From Isohypsibius dastychi (Eukaryota; Tardigrada; Eutardigrada; Parachela; Isohypsibiidae), in contig JAQIWT010000073.1 in the NCBI GenBank assembly GCA_034696485.1, positions 1 to 39,470 on the forward strand: a DNA stretch of 39,470 nucleotides, in the 5' to 3' direction. Positions 22,679-33,015 of the stretch are shown here, one piece after another. The notes beneath the pieces are model-generated. The model did not search any database and was not told where the DNA came from. It was given only the letters and a program-made list of their open reading frames with translations. The stretch's first letter is position 1, and every line of letters starts with the position of its first letter. Position numbers and translations under genes: made by a program.

Positions 22679-24328
22679 ATGCTTCTTATTTCATCGATTC
22701 CGCAGGATGGTTTCCAGCACGGGTTCATTTTGGCACCCTTTTCGCAGTACACTAACCGAAAGGAGCCTGTATGCGTGCATTATCATAATGCTGAAGTTTC
22801 TGGACTGAAAGATGAGACCTCGAGATGGAAACTGAAGGTCTACCCTGTTGCTGGAAACTTGCCTGCTGGAGTTGAAAAGAAGAGTCATGTTGGGATGTAT
22901 TTGGGATTGGAAAACACAACTGACGTCGAAGTTCAAGCCTTTTTCACATTCAGGTGGGAAATAGTCGCGGGATTTTTTTTCGTTATGTTTAACGAAAAAA
23001 CCGGAAGCTGTTGCTCTCAATTCCATGTAGGCTAGTGGCGTTGATGATTTTCGGGTCAATGCAGTGATGTGATGTTATGCTACGAAATTCGTGGTGATCT
23101 CAATCTCATGCAGTGTAAACTCGTTTCTGGTACCTGAATTCAGACAGGTTAGATGTTCTTTTGATTTCGTTTCTCACTGCAATTTTAAATCATATTTTGT
23201 AGAGAGAAATTCGTGAATTGCATCCATTCTTAACCTCTCAATAATTAGTTGGCTTACTTGGTTTTTCGGAGATTTCGATGCTTGAATTGGTAAAAGAAAT
23301 TGTGGGCAGAACAGAATACTTCTTGAACACCGATAAATCTGGTCGTTTGCAATTTGCATGCGGTATTCCACAAGGCGCAGAAGATTCTCCGCCGTTTTGG
23401 TGGTTTTTCCGCAGAAAAATTGCTTTGAAAATTGACATTAAATAAGAGCGTTCAAGCTTGAACGGCTTTTCACTTTGTGGAAAGTTCAAGCTGATTACAA
23501 TTTTTTCGGAATCCACGGTGACGAAACGTACATTACATTTTTTTCAGAATCATCAACCAAAACAGAGAAATCCTAAAATCCGCTAGCGAACTGAGCCACT
23601 TTTTTGGAGTAAAGGATGGGAAGGAGCAGCCGGCATGGGGAAAGGGCGATTTCGTTTCCCACGACGACATCATCAAGAATTCCTTCTTACAGAACGATTC
23701 TCTCTACCTCCAGGCCGACATTAGATTCAAGTTCATTTCCGGTGGACCTCTGAATCAGCTCGTATCCGCGTCTGCTGTGTTCATGCGTGCCTTGACCAGA
23801 CTTCACTCTTCGTCTCAGAAAACTGACTTCCGGCTGATCTCATCTGACGGACAAATCTTTCCAGTCCACAAATTCATCATTTCAATGCAGAGCGATGTCT
23901 TCACTGCCATGTTTGCCAGTGATATGAAAGAACTGGCTTCTGGACAGTGTACAATTCATGATGTAGATGGACAAACCCTGTCGGCGTTGATTAAATTCCT
24001 TTACGGGCAGAACTGCTGGAATTCTTCTTTGTTGGACAAGTTGTTGCAAGCTGCGCACAAATATAAGGTTGAGGCGTTGGAAAAAGCGTGTATGAGGGCT
24101 CTTCTGAAGGATTTGACTCATGAAACGGCCGCATCGTTTTTGCAAGTGGCAACTGATAACTGTATTGAACCTCTGAAAGCGGAAGTGCTCAAATTCATTG
24201 GAAACGATTTCACGGAATTTATCGCCGCGGGAGGATTCTTGAAGCTGAGGGATAATCTCGGGCTGTTGGAGACTATTCGGGAAGAAGCGGAAACGCGAAA
24301 AGCAAAGAAATTCAAGCCGTCACCTTGA
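22679..24328 (+). CDS. MATH-BTB protein (SPOP-like, cullin-3 adaptor type), about 351 aa, 5' end uncertain
   Basis: Exons: 22679-22953 and 23548-24328, joined in phase (AG|A) across a 594-bp intron, long for this window. The first part is a MATH/TRAF domain (RWKLKVYPVAGNLPAGVEKK, then VGMYLGLEN). It continues in exon 2 with WGKGDFVSHDDI, typical of the MATH end. A BTB/POZ domain follows from about residue 172 (DFRLISSDGQIFPVHKFII, FTAMFASDMKE, LIKFLYG), then a helical 3-box/BACK-like region and a basic tail KAKKFKPSP. Proteins of this layout bind substrates by MATH and cullin-3 by BTB for ubiquitination. The Met at 22679 is the simplest start, but the first strand of MATH is poorly formed. 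The true first exon may lie upstream, joining at the GCAG acceptor near 22705. Confidence 0.83.
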
Positions 24329-25045
24329 GTGAGAGGCCCTGCTTTATCGGCTTTTTGTTGTGAATCTTTTGATGATGATACTCTTCTGGCTTTGGGATGA
24401 TGGAAGTTTTCGAACAGCCTATTTTTCGAGTTTTACTCTTTTAGTTGCAGTATTTTGTATCTGATTGTTAATTTCTGTTGTTTTATTTTCATTTGACAAT
24501 ATACTAGAGTGTTTCTTTGCGTACAGTGAACCGGGGCAGTGAATACAATTTTGACCGGAGGTACCACTTGAGATACTTACGAAGCTCTGATGATGCCCGG
24601 AAACGGAAAAACGAAGCCCTGTTTGGTTCGGTGAACTTTTACCCGGTCTTTCATGGAATACAGTGTATGTAAGGTGTCAAAGACAAGTAGTCACAGGAAC
24701 CTGCGTGCATGTCTCACTGCCCATTTTCTGAGATCACAGACACACCGAACTACAGTTCGCGTTTTTATCTGCACTGTAAATGAAAAAAACAAATCATGAC
24801 TAACACAGAGCAGAGCCATTCGGGATCGTTATGAAAAACATGATTCATCAAATATTACCGAAGAAAGAAGACAGAAAAACAAATTGTTCGAGTGTAGCAA
24901 CTCGCAACCCAAGAAAATATCCATAAAAAAGCAAAATAAAACAAAAAACAAGTGATCCCAAAGTCAACATTTTAATTCCTTCCGTTAAATCAGCATTGAT
25001 CAATCTCGAACACTGACTTTCAGATCTCAGAAATGAATATATCAA
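24329..25045. other. Convergent intergenic region
   Basis: About 720 bp between two gene 3' ends. It is AT-rich, with no gene or repeat seen. Confidence 0.4.
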
Positions 25046-28000
25046 TCAGGCAGCGGCATGATCCTCGTAAGCGTATTCCTCAAAGTTCTGTCTTTTTCCG
25101 GCTATCAAACTTTGGACCAACCATTCCAATGACACCAGTGGAACCACCTCTTTCACACACGATCTATAGACAACTTGCGATGGCTGAGTTTCTGTGATGA
25201 CGACATCGAACATCCCAACTGAATCCGAATAAAATGAGCTCACAGAAATCAGTCAAACTAAAAAATGACAAACCATTGCGATATTCTGATACTTCCAACA
25301 TTTTTGGAAAAGCGTGGGCCGCTTTCAACGCGTCAAGCCATGTCTCTTCGAACGTGGTCCCTCCGACCAAGCCAATTCGAAACGATGCAAGCATTTTATC
25401 GCGTGGTTTCCTAATAAAAGAAATATATTAACACAACGAGCACTATGAGAAAATCAGAAAACAACCGACCATTTCACTAGTGACCCGCCGACTTTTCCAG
25501 CAGGAAGACGATAACTATCGTCGATTTTGATTTTCTTTCCCGGCCCAGCTTCCACAGAAACCACAATGTATTTATGACTGACGCATGGAATGTTTGCGGC
25601 AAGACACTGGAAGAATTTCGCCGTACGGCAGGCGTTGGGAGCCACCAAAAATCGCTTTCCGTGAACCTGGAACAAAATATACATCACTCAATCAAAATAC
25701 GGAAGCAGCGCAACGATTTTATCAACGGCCAAGCTGACCAAAACTTCCGTAATAACTTGCAAAATTAAATAACAACCGTTTTGACCAATCATCTCTGACG
25801 ATCATTTACTCTTATGCGAGCCATTAAAGTTTTTCCGATTTAATTAAAGCTGCACAAATCCGTCAAATGAAAACCATTGGATCTCGGAATCTTAAACTAA
25901 ACTATTTTCGTTTGATGTAAGTCTTGATATAAAATTCCAGCATTAAGCATTTACTAACAAATTTCAATAATTGCCTTGTACGTAATGAGCTAATCGCCAG
26001 CATATAAGGATATGAATTAGTACTCAGTTTACCCGAATTTTTCAACCGTGCAAATTACAGAAAAATGGCCAAAAATGAATTTGATAACTGTTGAGCCTGA
26101 TAGGTCTTACCATGGCCAAAACAGATCCACTTACTTTCAACAAAGCCGAGAATGAATCGACATGGACACCAGCATTATCTTCAATCAATTTCTGAATATG
26201 ATTCCGGTCGAAGCTAAGATCATCAGTATTAACTCCACTCGTAACCAGGAACGTGCAATGTTCGAAAATCCCTCTGGGAACTTCTTCGGCAATATCTTCT
26301 TTCTCCTCGTCGGATTCTTCTTTCTCGACATCCTCCACAGCACCTGAAAAAAGAAAACAAACCCGTACCTAAAACCGGACATTTCCGGTCAAATCACGTA
26401 CCTTTTCTGCTTTTACGTGCCGAGGGTTTTGCCTTTTTACTGTGTTCCGGTTGAGATGATGTAGACCGAGCGCGTTCTACAAACAAAACCGAATGTATTT
26501 CGATCAACGTTGAATTTTTGTACCGTTAATTTGATTTCACAGCAAAAAAACGAGGCAATTTGAACTTACTTTTACTTCCGTTCCCAGCTGACGAAGAACT
26601 TGCTACCGGCGCAAGTCCTTTCAGAAAACGCTGCACATCCGCATTGTGAAGCATCATTTTGTCAAAGCTCCGGCTAGCCAAAGATAAACTCAGGTTCGTA
26701 AAATTCGTAACAGAAATGCCGAATAATGCTACCTCTTCAAGCCCCCTTTAGCCCCTCGGCACATATGATGCCCGTTTGATTTGTATTCCTCCAACGTTGT
26801 ATGATCGTAGTGTTCTTTACCAGGCACGATGAAATTGATCTTCAGCCCTTTCTTCAATATATCCTCGGCACGCACGATGTTTTCTCCCGTAATATAGTTT
26901 TGCTGGTCGTTCTCGCACCAATCCACACCAAATTTGCTATAACGAAACAATTCCATCAGTTCAGTAGAACTTCAAACACAATTCATACGAATCGAAGTTC
27001 AATACAGTATTACGAAATCCGAGATTAATTTCGGATTTTTCTTCTTCGATAAAATGAGAAATCATCACGATAGTATGAATAAAATCTTCACAGCTCAAAA
27101 TTCAGCGCGCTACTACAGAGAATCCTGAACTTACCAGCCGCGAATTCCGGTGATACGACCAGCATACCATCGCCCATCGTCAGTCCACAAAGCGAAAACT
27201 GGCTCACCTTGAAAACAAAAGAAACTGAACAGCCAAAATTATCCAACACGAGGCATTCCAACATACCATGGTAGAACGAATGACGGCCGGAAACGTAGAG
27301 TTTATCGCGGTCTTCAACGATAACGGACGGATCCGGAGCCTCGATGACCTGCGCCTTCTGCCCCTTTCCTTTTTTCGATGCTTTCTTCGACGCCGGTGTT
27401 TTCTTCGCCGAAGATTGTGCTGACCGCTGCGGTGACACCGACACCTCCGATTTCACACTCGTAACCGACGAAGGCGCTTTTGGTATAATGGGCCTCTTCA
27501 GGAGACTGTTCAGCTTAACTGGCTTCTTGAGATTTTCAACCGGAGCGGGAATCGACTTCCGGTGGATCTCCTCTGCACTTCTGAAACACTCTTCCTCACA
27601 TTTAACAATAAGTACTTCCGGAGCAAATCTCGGTTCTATTTCCAGAGTTTCAACAATCTAAATAACAAACTGTCAGAGAAAAACAGGTGCAAGGCGAAAT
27701 GTTGACTTTACCGGTCCAGTACTGAAAACCAGCCGTCCGTTTTCGTAGTATTCCTCCGTAACAGTAACACGCTTGAAATGCTTCACAACTTTAGTCCGTT
27801 GGATGAATAAACCGTCATCTGGAATTTCAGTCAGCTGGAGTCCAGAAGGAATTTTTTCAACCAGACTATCGACGGCTTCAATGTTTGCTTCTTCTTTCAC
27901 GATTTGTTCGTCCTTCGTCGGTAGTTCGTCAACCGCGGCAATTGTCGAGTCTAGGGAAAATGAGGTCGGAATGCGTCGTACTTCGTAAACATCGCAGAAG

Positions 28001-28296
28001 AACGAGATGACTAATCGGTAAATTCTCATATGGTAATCTGGACTAACCGGAAGTGGACTCGTTTCCGGGTTTCGGAGAAATTAATAGTTTCGGTTCAGAA
28101 GAATTTCTCACAGAGTTTTCATCAATTTTTTCTGGAAGAAGCACAGCATTCAGCACAAAAAACTGGAACGAAATCTACGGATACTACCGTTGGCTTCAGC
28201 TTGAGTGAAAAACGGGTTTCCCGAACGAACAGCGGGACTGTCGTCGCCAGATTCTTCGGAGAGCAACTGTTTGTCGAAGTCAACCTGATCGGTCAT
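25046..28296 (-). CDS. TP53BP1: TP53-binding protein 1 orthologue (53BP1), short form, 669 aa, 12 exons
   Basis: Exons (minus order): 28296-28188, 28131-28048, 27950-27712, 27657-27267, 27207-27135, 26936-26733, 26688-26570, 26476-26402, 26343-26135, 25666-25470, 25410-25274, 25218-25046; phases close over 2010 nt. 53BP1 reads methylated H4K20 at DNA breaks and steers repair choice. The first Tudor is clear (PVFALWTDDGRWYAGRITGI, then FGVDW), followed by a second Tudor-like part (about 264-350) and a nuclear signal KKRARS. Tandem BRCTs follow, with signatures matching vertebrate 53BP1: IPCVSHKYI, GMFDVVITETQ, PLVSLEWLVQSLIAGKR. Vertebrate 53BP1 is nearly 2000 aa; here the long N-terminal S/TQ region is cut to about 250 residues with a single early TQ (T31). 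A Lys-rich stretch replaces the Gly-Arg motif before Tudor. An acceptor (GATCCAG) one base before the ATG shows that a 5' exon exists. Confidence 0.9.
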
Positions 28297-28461
28297 TCTG
28301 GATCAAAAACAGAAAGATTCATTGAAAGATAAACGAATAATCACGAGCATGGCGCTGCCTTCGATCGCAAAAACGATTCGATCGCAAAAACGCAAACGAT
28401 CAAATCCCTTCAAGGAAGACCAAACAAATAGTCAAGTATACTCAATGTCCAACATGCATAC

Positions 28462-28511
28462 CTTGAAGTGAAAGTGCCCGTGGTTTTTGACGATCTCCTC
28501 AGCAGGGATAA
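28462..28511 (-). other. Candidate 5' exon upstream of 53BP1
   Basis: Fifty bases bounded by a good acceptor (TTTCTTCTTTCAG) and donor (AAG|GTATGC). The intron 28461-28298 would join it to the exon carrying the 53BP1 ATG. One frame through it is open (IPAEEIVKNHGHFHFK). It links in phase to an open frame further upstream ending at GTCG|GTGAGG near 28650, but not cleanly to the 53BP1 frame. It is either untranslated leader or a remnant of another coding unit. Confidence 0.4.
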
Positions 28512-29065
28512 CTGAAAGAAGAAACATTCAATCAGCAGATATCAACACCAGTAATGCAGCAAGGAAAACTTGGAAAACAGGTACTGTATATTGGCATCTG
28601 TACGACAAAAGCTCATCGTCCTTCCAACCTCACCGACCCAGTATAAGAGGTGACTGTCCGAAGCACTGTATATCGTCCACTCAGAGTGAAAACCCGGAGA
28701 TGAAAGCAGCTCGAAGACCGCAAGATTTGCACCAGAAAATCTTTGACACGAATTCGTCCGCTTCTTTCTTTCTATTTGTGTTGTAGATTGAGCAACCCAT
28801 ACGACACATTCAGAACCACATGTGGGTGTCATCTCGCCCCATATATTTAATAACTGACCCAGGTGGTCTGGGGCTTTGGTTCCCAACAAGCGGGCACCAA
28901 CAGCGGCAGTCGACGCGGTGAATAAGTATCAATCAAATATCATAGACTTGAAACACAGACGATCGCTCATCATTTCCTTCCAAACTTGTTCGCATTTTGC
29001 TATTTCTGGAATTATTTGGCTGCATTGGAATCTTTGTCTGAACCGCCGGCTCTTTCGAACTGAAA
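28512..29065. promoter_or_regulatory. Divergent promoter region between 53BP1 and SmD2
   Basis: Head-to-head arrangement, about 770 bp from start codon to start codon. It holds the untranslated leader of SmD2 (just before 29066) and probable leader exons of 53BP1. No canonical TATA box recognised. Confidence 0.4.
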
Positions 29066-29766
29066 ATGTAAGTACAAACTAGTTGGGTACGTTTGTCGAC
29101 GTTGTTCACGGTTTACTGTTTAGGGCAGCTAAGCCGAAAAGTGAATTAACTCAGGAAGAACTCACGAAATTGGAGGAAGAGGAGTTTCGCACTGGTCCCC
29201 TCTCGGTACTCACCCAGTCCGTGAAAAACAACACACAAGTCTTGATCAATTGTCGCAACAATCGCAAACTCCTGGCTCGTGTTAAAGCCTTCGACAGGTA
29301 AGGAGATGAGAGAAACTTTTCGTCCTCCATCTTTTTTTTCCCGAAATTTCTCCGGGTTTGCTTTGAAAATGCGATTGCTCAAACTGTGAAACGAATCGAT
29401 TATGGTGATTTCTCGGTTTCTGTTCCTGAAAACCCACGGAAAAATTTTCTTGGTGCTCGCATACTAATAATTCTGCACATTTTTATTGAGTGTTCGTGAG
29501 GTTTTTCTGTTCATTTTTCAAACCTCAAGTGTTTCGAAAAGGACGTTCTGGTATTTTCGAATAGTGTATGACCGTTTCTTTATAGGCATTGTAATATGGT
29601 TTTGGAGAACGTGAAAGAAATGTGGACCGAAAATGCGAAATCTGGGAAAGGACAGAAGAAGGGGAAGCCAGTCAACAAGGATCGATTTATTCCCAAAATG
29701 TTTCTGCGAGGAGATTCTGTCATTCTCGTTCTGAGGAATCCGCTCCTAGCCACTCAACCAAAATAA
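29066..29766 (+). CDS. SNRPD2: Small nuclear ribonucleoprotein Sm D2
   Basis: Exons: leader plus coding bases 29066-29067, then 29124-29297 and 29586-29766. The start codon is split: AT at the end of exon 1, G from exon 2. The protein ([14 protein letters not shown]...) is nearly identical to animal SmD2 throughout. It has the Sm1 fold ([20 protein letters not shown]), [17 protein letters not shown], the lysine-rich insert [14 protein letters not shown] and Sm2 ([16 protein letters not shown]), and ends ATQPK. SmD2 is one of seven Sm ring proteins on U1, U2, U4 and U5 snRNAs, assembled by SMN and essential for splicing. Intron 1 is 56 bp and intron 2 is 288 bp. It is convergent with SDHAF1, 122 bp away. 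Confidence 0.97.
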
Positions 29767-29888
29767 AAACGATGGAGGATTACACATTGATGCGGAAGAC
29801 GTGCTCTGGTTTTCATTCCTACGTACCAGTTGTAATCATCTCAGTATCGTTTGCACTTCATGTATCTAAAACAAGCTTGGAGTCAGAT

Positions 29889-30155
29889 TCAGGACACATT
29901 GTTATCGGAATGCTCCTTCTGGGAAGATGTTTTGATGGTGTCCATGCTTCGCACGTTTGGATTCCGTAGTAATTCGAGTTGTCTTTTCCCTCTTCTGATA
30001 AGAAATTCGATGCGCTGAGATTCCGATAAAGTTATCCCTGCGTTGGACTTGAACTGAGTTCGAATTTGGTCCTGAAAACCGGGCTTGTTCCTTGATGCAG
30101 CCAAAAGTTCTTTGTAGAGATGCAGAACTTGTTTTGCCAACTTTGAACGCGCCAT
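29889..30155 (-). CDS. SDHAF1: Succinate dehydrogenase assembly factor 1 (LYR family), 88 aa
   Basis: A single exon starting MARSKLAKQVLHLYKELL. This is a mitochondrial matrix LYR protein that helps iron-sulfur insertion into the SDHB subunit of complex II. The LYR tripeptide reads LYK here. The C-terminal signature RIEFLIRRGKRQLELL matches the SDHAF1-specific RIEYL-RRG-RQL block rather than other LYRM proteins. Vertebrate SDHAF1 is somewhat longer; the difference is in the unstructured tail. The substitution of Arg by Lys in LYR is conservative. Confidence 0.91.
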   Translation of the reverse strand: MARSKLAKQVLHLYKELLAASRNKPGFQDQIRTQFKSNAGITLSESQRIEFLIRRGKRQLELLRNPNVRSMDTIKTSSQKEHSDNNVS

Positions 30156-30573
30156 CCATCCACCGTCAGTATCACTCTATGGTACCCGAGTAAACCAATC
30201 AAGGCTATTCGAACAAAATTCTTGGCGGCTAATTGTTCGCAAAGACTGTTCGAGAAGTAAGGAACGAACATAGGAAACGAGCAGCTGAAAATCATCTCGA
30301 AGATTTGGCTTGATTGATTGTTTACGAATCTTGAATAGTTTGGTTTGTCTTCTAGTACAGTGGTTATACGCGTCGCTCACTTGTTATTCTACCCGTTGCG
30401 ACTCGAGTCCTGGAAAAAAACGTAAGAAGCTCTGAACAGCCGACGTGAGTGCTGCACCTATCCTGCTAAATATTCCGACCAACAAGAACAGTTGAAAGTA
30501 GGGAATTGCGATTTATTCGGAGTCGGACCAGAATTAGGTTGTGAAAAGAACAAATAAATTTAACGCATGATTT
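30156..30573. other. Intergenic, 418 bp
   Basis: Upstream of SDHAF1 and downstream of TMED2, both on the minus strand. No feature recognised beyond probable untranslated sequence. Confidence 0.35.
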
Positions 30574-31335
30574 TCAAACAACCCGACGCACTTCGAAGAA
30601 ACGTTTCAAATAAAAAACTTGCCCAATAGTCATAGCCAGAATAATCAAGGCTTCAAAACAAGCCCACATTACCACCCTGGAATTGGTCGATTGATTAATG
30701 GTGGAGTGAATGCGAGCGCGAACGTTCATGTAATCCTGTTCATGCTTCACTGTCGTCAAAGCCGCCGATAAATCTCGAACCATATTATCCAGCTTTTCGT
30801 GTTCTTGATTCTGTTGTTCCGGGGAGGATTTTGCGGTGACCGTCGGGGAATCACCAATATCCACTGTGAACATGACAGTTTTCGTCGTCAAAGTCGACAT
30901 TTTGTTGCTGAAGCAGTACTGATAAGCCCCGTCCATCGTAGCTGCAAATACATTCTTTCCATTTGATTCGCGTTCTCCGTTGTATATTACTTTGCCATCT
31001 GGGCCGCTGATCTAAAAAGCGAAAAAATATCAGCTCTTTGAAAAACTTACGAGGGAGTACCCTTTGCTGATGTTCAACATCACTGATACAAAATATAATG
31101 AAAAAATTGTGTATTATTCGAGCTAGTTTACCAGAACATCGATGTCCATGAATCCACCATCAACAACTTCGAAAGTCAATCCGATTTTGGTTCCAAGTTT
31201 GGCGCGGTCAAAGAAGCATTCCGAGCTGTCTGGTTCGATCACGACAAAAAATGCGGAGCATTGAAAAGATACACCGAGGATGACTAAAATACGGATGATG
31301 TGAGAGAGAGATGTGCTGGATACAAATGAAACCAT
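30574..31335 (-). CDS. TMED2: TMED2 / p24-beta cargo receptor, 213 aa
   Basis: Exons (minus order): 31335-31132 and 31011-30574, joined in phase 0. This is a type I membrane protein of COPII/COPI vesicles that cycles between ER and Golgi. A signal peptide (about 1-28) precedes the GOLD domain with the Cys pair (SECFFDRA and YQYCFSNKM) and GGFMDIDV. A coiled coil ([22 protein letters not shown]) and a membrane helix ([20 protein letters not shown]) follow. The tail is [13 protein letters not shown], with the aromatic COPII signal and the family's di-basic element ending in two valines, identical to vertebrate TMED2. The 120-bp intron contains what looks like a 32-base extra exon (31082-31051), described under findings. 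Confidence 0.96.
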
Positions 31336-32072
31336 GGTCGATGATGTTCGGGTGAAATGTTCCGGAGATGCAGAATTATTCGTAGCACAATTTCGTAGAT
31401 TTGACAAAACGGCAATCCGATTGATTTCAGGCAAGGCCGCTAACTCCGAGCAAATAGAAATTCCCGCACCGAAGTAAATGTAACCAAAACCTGGGTTTAA
31501 ATCAGGAAAAAAACAGGAATTCACGACGTTTTTCCCTGACACGTCATTTATTTTGATTTTTGGCACTGCTTCACCCCCACCCCCTCCCCTTTCTGTTCAC
31601 GTTGGGGACAGACCAAATGAAGGGGCCGGATCTCACGCTGGATATCCGACACGGCCTGTTTTGGTAACAAGTGCAAGCGTAGATCCGCCGTTAGGTGACC
31701 GGAAGCAAATTGTTTTGAACCTTTTGTTGCACCTTGCAATGAACAATGAACGGCTGCTGCCGAGATATACATGAAATGATCAACTGTTACGTGAAGTCCG
31801 AGTACATCATATTTCGATCCGTGCGTCCGATGTGTCCTAATTTTCAATTTGAAGAAGCGATTGAGGACCACAAAAGAAAAGGTATATGTATCCCCTTTCA
31901 AGCAACCGGTACGGCTACTCACACCACAATTTCCGTAAACTCAGGAAATCACGAACAAAATCCGGGATTATCGTCAAACAGCAACACTTCATACAAAAAT
32001 TAGTTGTTCACGCGAAATTGATTACACCGTAGGTTGTTCGGTCCAAACACTTCAGTCCAAAAAAATCTACTT
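31336..32072. other. Intergenic, 737 bp
   Basis: Upstream of TMED2 and downstream of COX17. A pyrimidine-rich block (CACCCCCACCCCCTCCCCTTTC) lies near 31570, about 235 bp upstream of the TMED2 start, and could be a promoter element. The small open frames here look like chance. Confidence 0.35.
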
Positions 32073-32291
32073 TCAGATTTTGAATCCCTGCTGACGCATG
32101 CAGACTTTATGTGCCTCAATCAGGTGTTGGCAATCCTCTTCTCCTCTTTCCATTATACATTCGTCCCGAACCTTCTTTGTTTCCGGACACGCACAACACG
32201 CTTTGCATTTAGGCTTCTCTTCGCCAGTTTTCACGTCATTCGTTCCGTTGGCGGTCGCTGGAAGAGCCTTCACATCAGTTGATGACGGCAT
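32073..32291 (-). CDS. COX17: Cytochrome c oxidase copper chaperone COX17, 72 aa
   Basis: A single exon. COX17 carries Cu(I) in the mitochondrial intermembrane space to SCO1 and COX11 for cytochrome c oxidase assembly. The copper-binding [11 protein letters not shown] motif and the twin CX9C hairpin (C in [12 protein letters not shown], then [12 protein letters not shown]) are complete. The C-terminus is almost identical to the vertebrate protein. The N-terminal 25 residues are variable, as usual. It is divergent from GNL2, 724 bp apart. Confidence 0.97.
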   Translation of the reverse strand: MPSSTDVKALPATANGTNDVKTGEEKPKCKACCACPETKKVRDECIMERGEEDCQHLIEAHKVCMRQQGFKI

Positions 32292-33015
32292 GATTCAACC
32301 GGCGGATACTTGAGAGAAGCTAAACCCCCTGACTGTGAAACAAATTTCCTGTTGTCTGTCTCTGAAGATGAAGACGTCCAATTTCTGATAACGAGCCTAA
32401 GCAACAAATCGTAACCAAAACGCACAAGATGTGCACGAAACTGTGATCAGACTTACAGAGATCTGAGGAAAACTTCGTCAAATAATCAGGAGAGCGGATG
32501 ACGAAATCGTGAAGTTGCGTTTATCCTGATAAGCGGGAAGGTAGAATGTTTCTGTTCCCTTAATAGTGGTCCAAAACGACAAATAAGGGCAGTATCATAT
32601 CCAAATTCTTGAGCTCGCGGTAACAGTCCTGAAAGTTTCTGCGGTACAAGGCGCCAAAGTTCTAAGGTTGATCTTCCTCACCGAACTCCAACTTCGAACT
32701 TCGAAGCGAAAACCAAAACAAATCGGTTGAAGCCGGACAAGCGGTGTCCCTACGAAGAAATTTTCCATCAGCCAATCAAAATAGCAAAGTGAAGTCGGCA
32801 AGGGCACAGACGCCAGAGCGGACAACTTTCGTTTGAGCAAAGCGGAGCGAGCCATTGCTCAACCACTCGTCAAGAATTTCTCATCTTCGGAAATTTAAAT
32901 TTGAGTCTTGTGTTTTGATTTCGTCATTGTTACTTAAACTTCGTGCACTGTCCCTGTTGCAAAATACCGTTGATTGTAGTGTGTTGTACACTGATTTTAA
33001 TCTTCCACGTGCACG
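32292..33015. promoter_or_regulatory. Divergent promoter region between COX17 and GNL2
   Basis: About 720 bp between two housekeeping starts. It includes a CCAAT box (32772-32776) in the context CAGCCAATCA. A frame on the minus strand at 32855-32595 is open but unlike any known protein, and is treated as chance. Confidence 0.45.

Noticed and set aside
22507-22755. Upstream exon for the MATH-BTB gene
   Set aside because: Every donor tried gives a frame break or a stop at the GCAG acceptor; left unassigned.
28542-28889. 115-codon minus-strand frame
   Set aside because: Not accepted as a gene by itself; only its end (linked in phase to 28511-28462) is kept as a low-confidence observation.
32595-32855. 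86-codon minus-strand frame with a basic start like a mitochondrial presequence
   Set aside because: It falls in the COX17-GNL2 divergent promoter, contains the CCAAT box and resembles no known protein.
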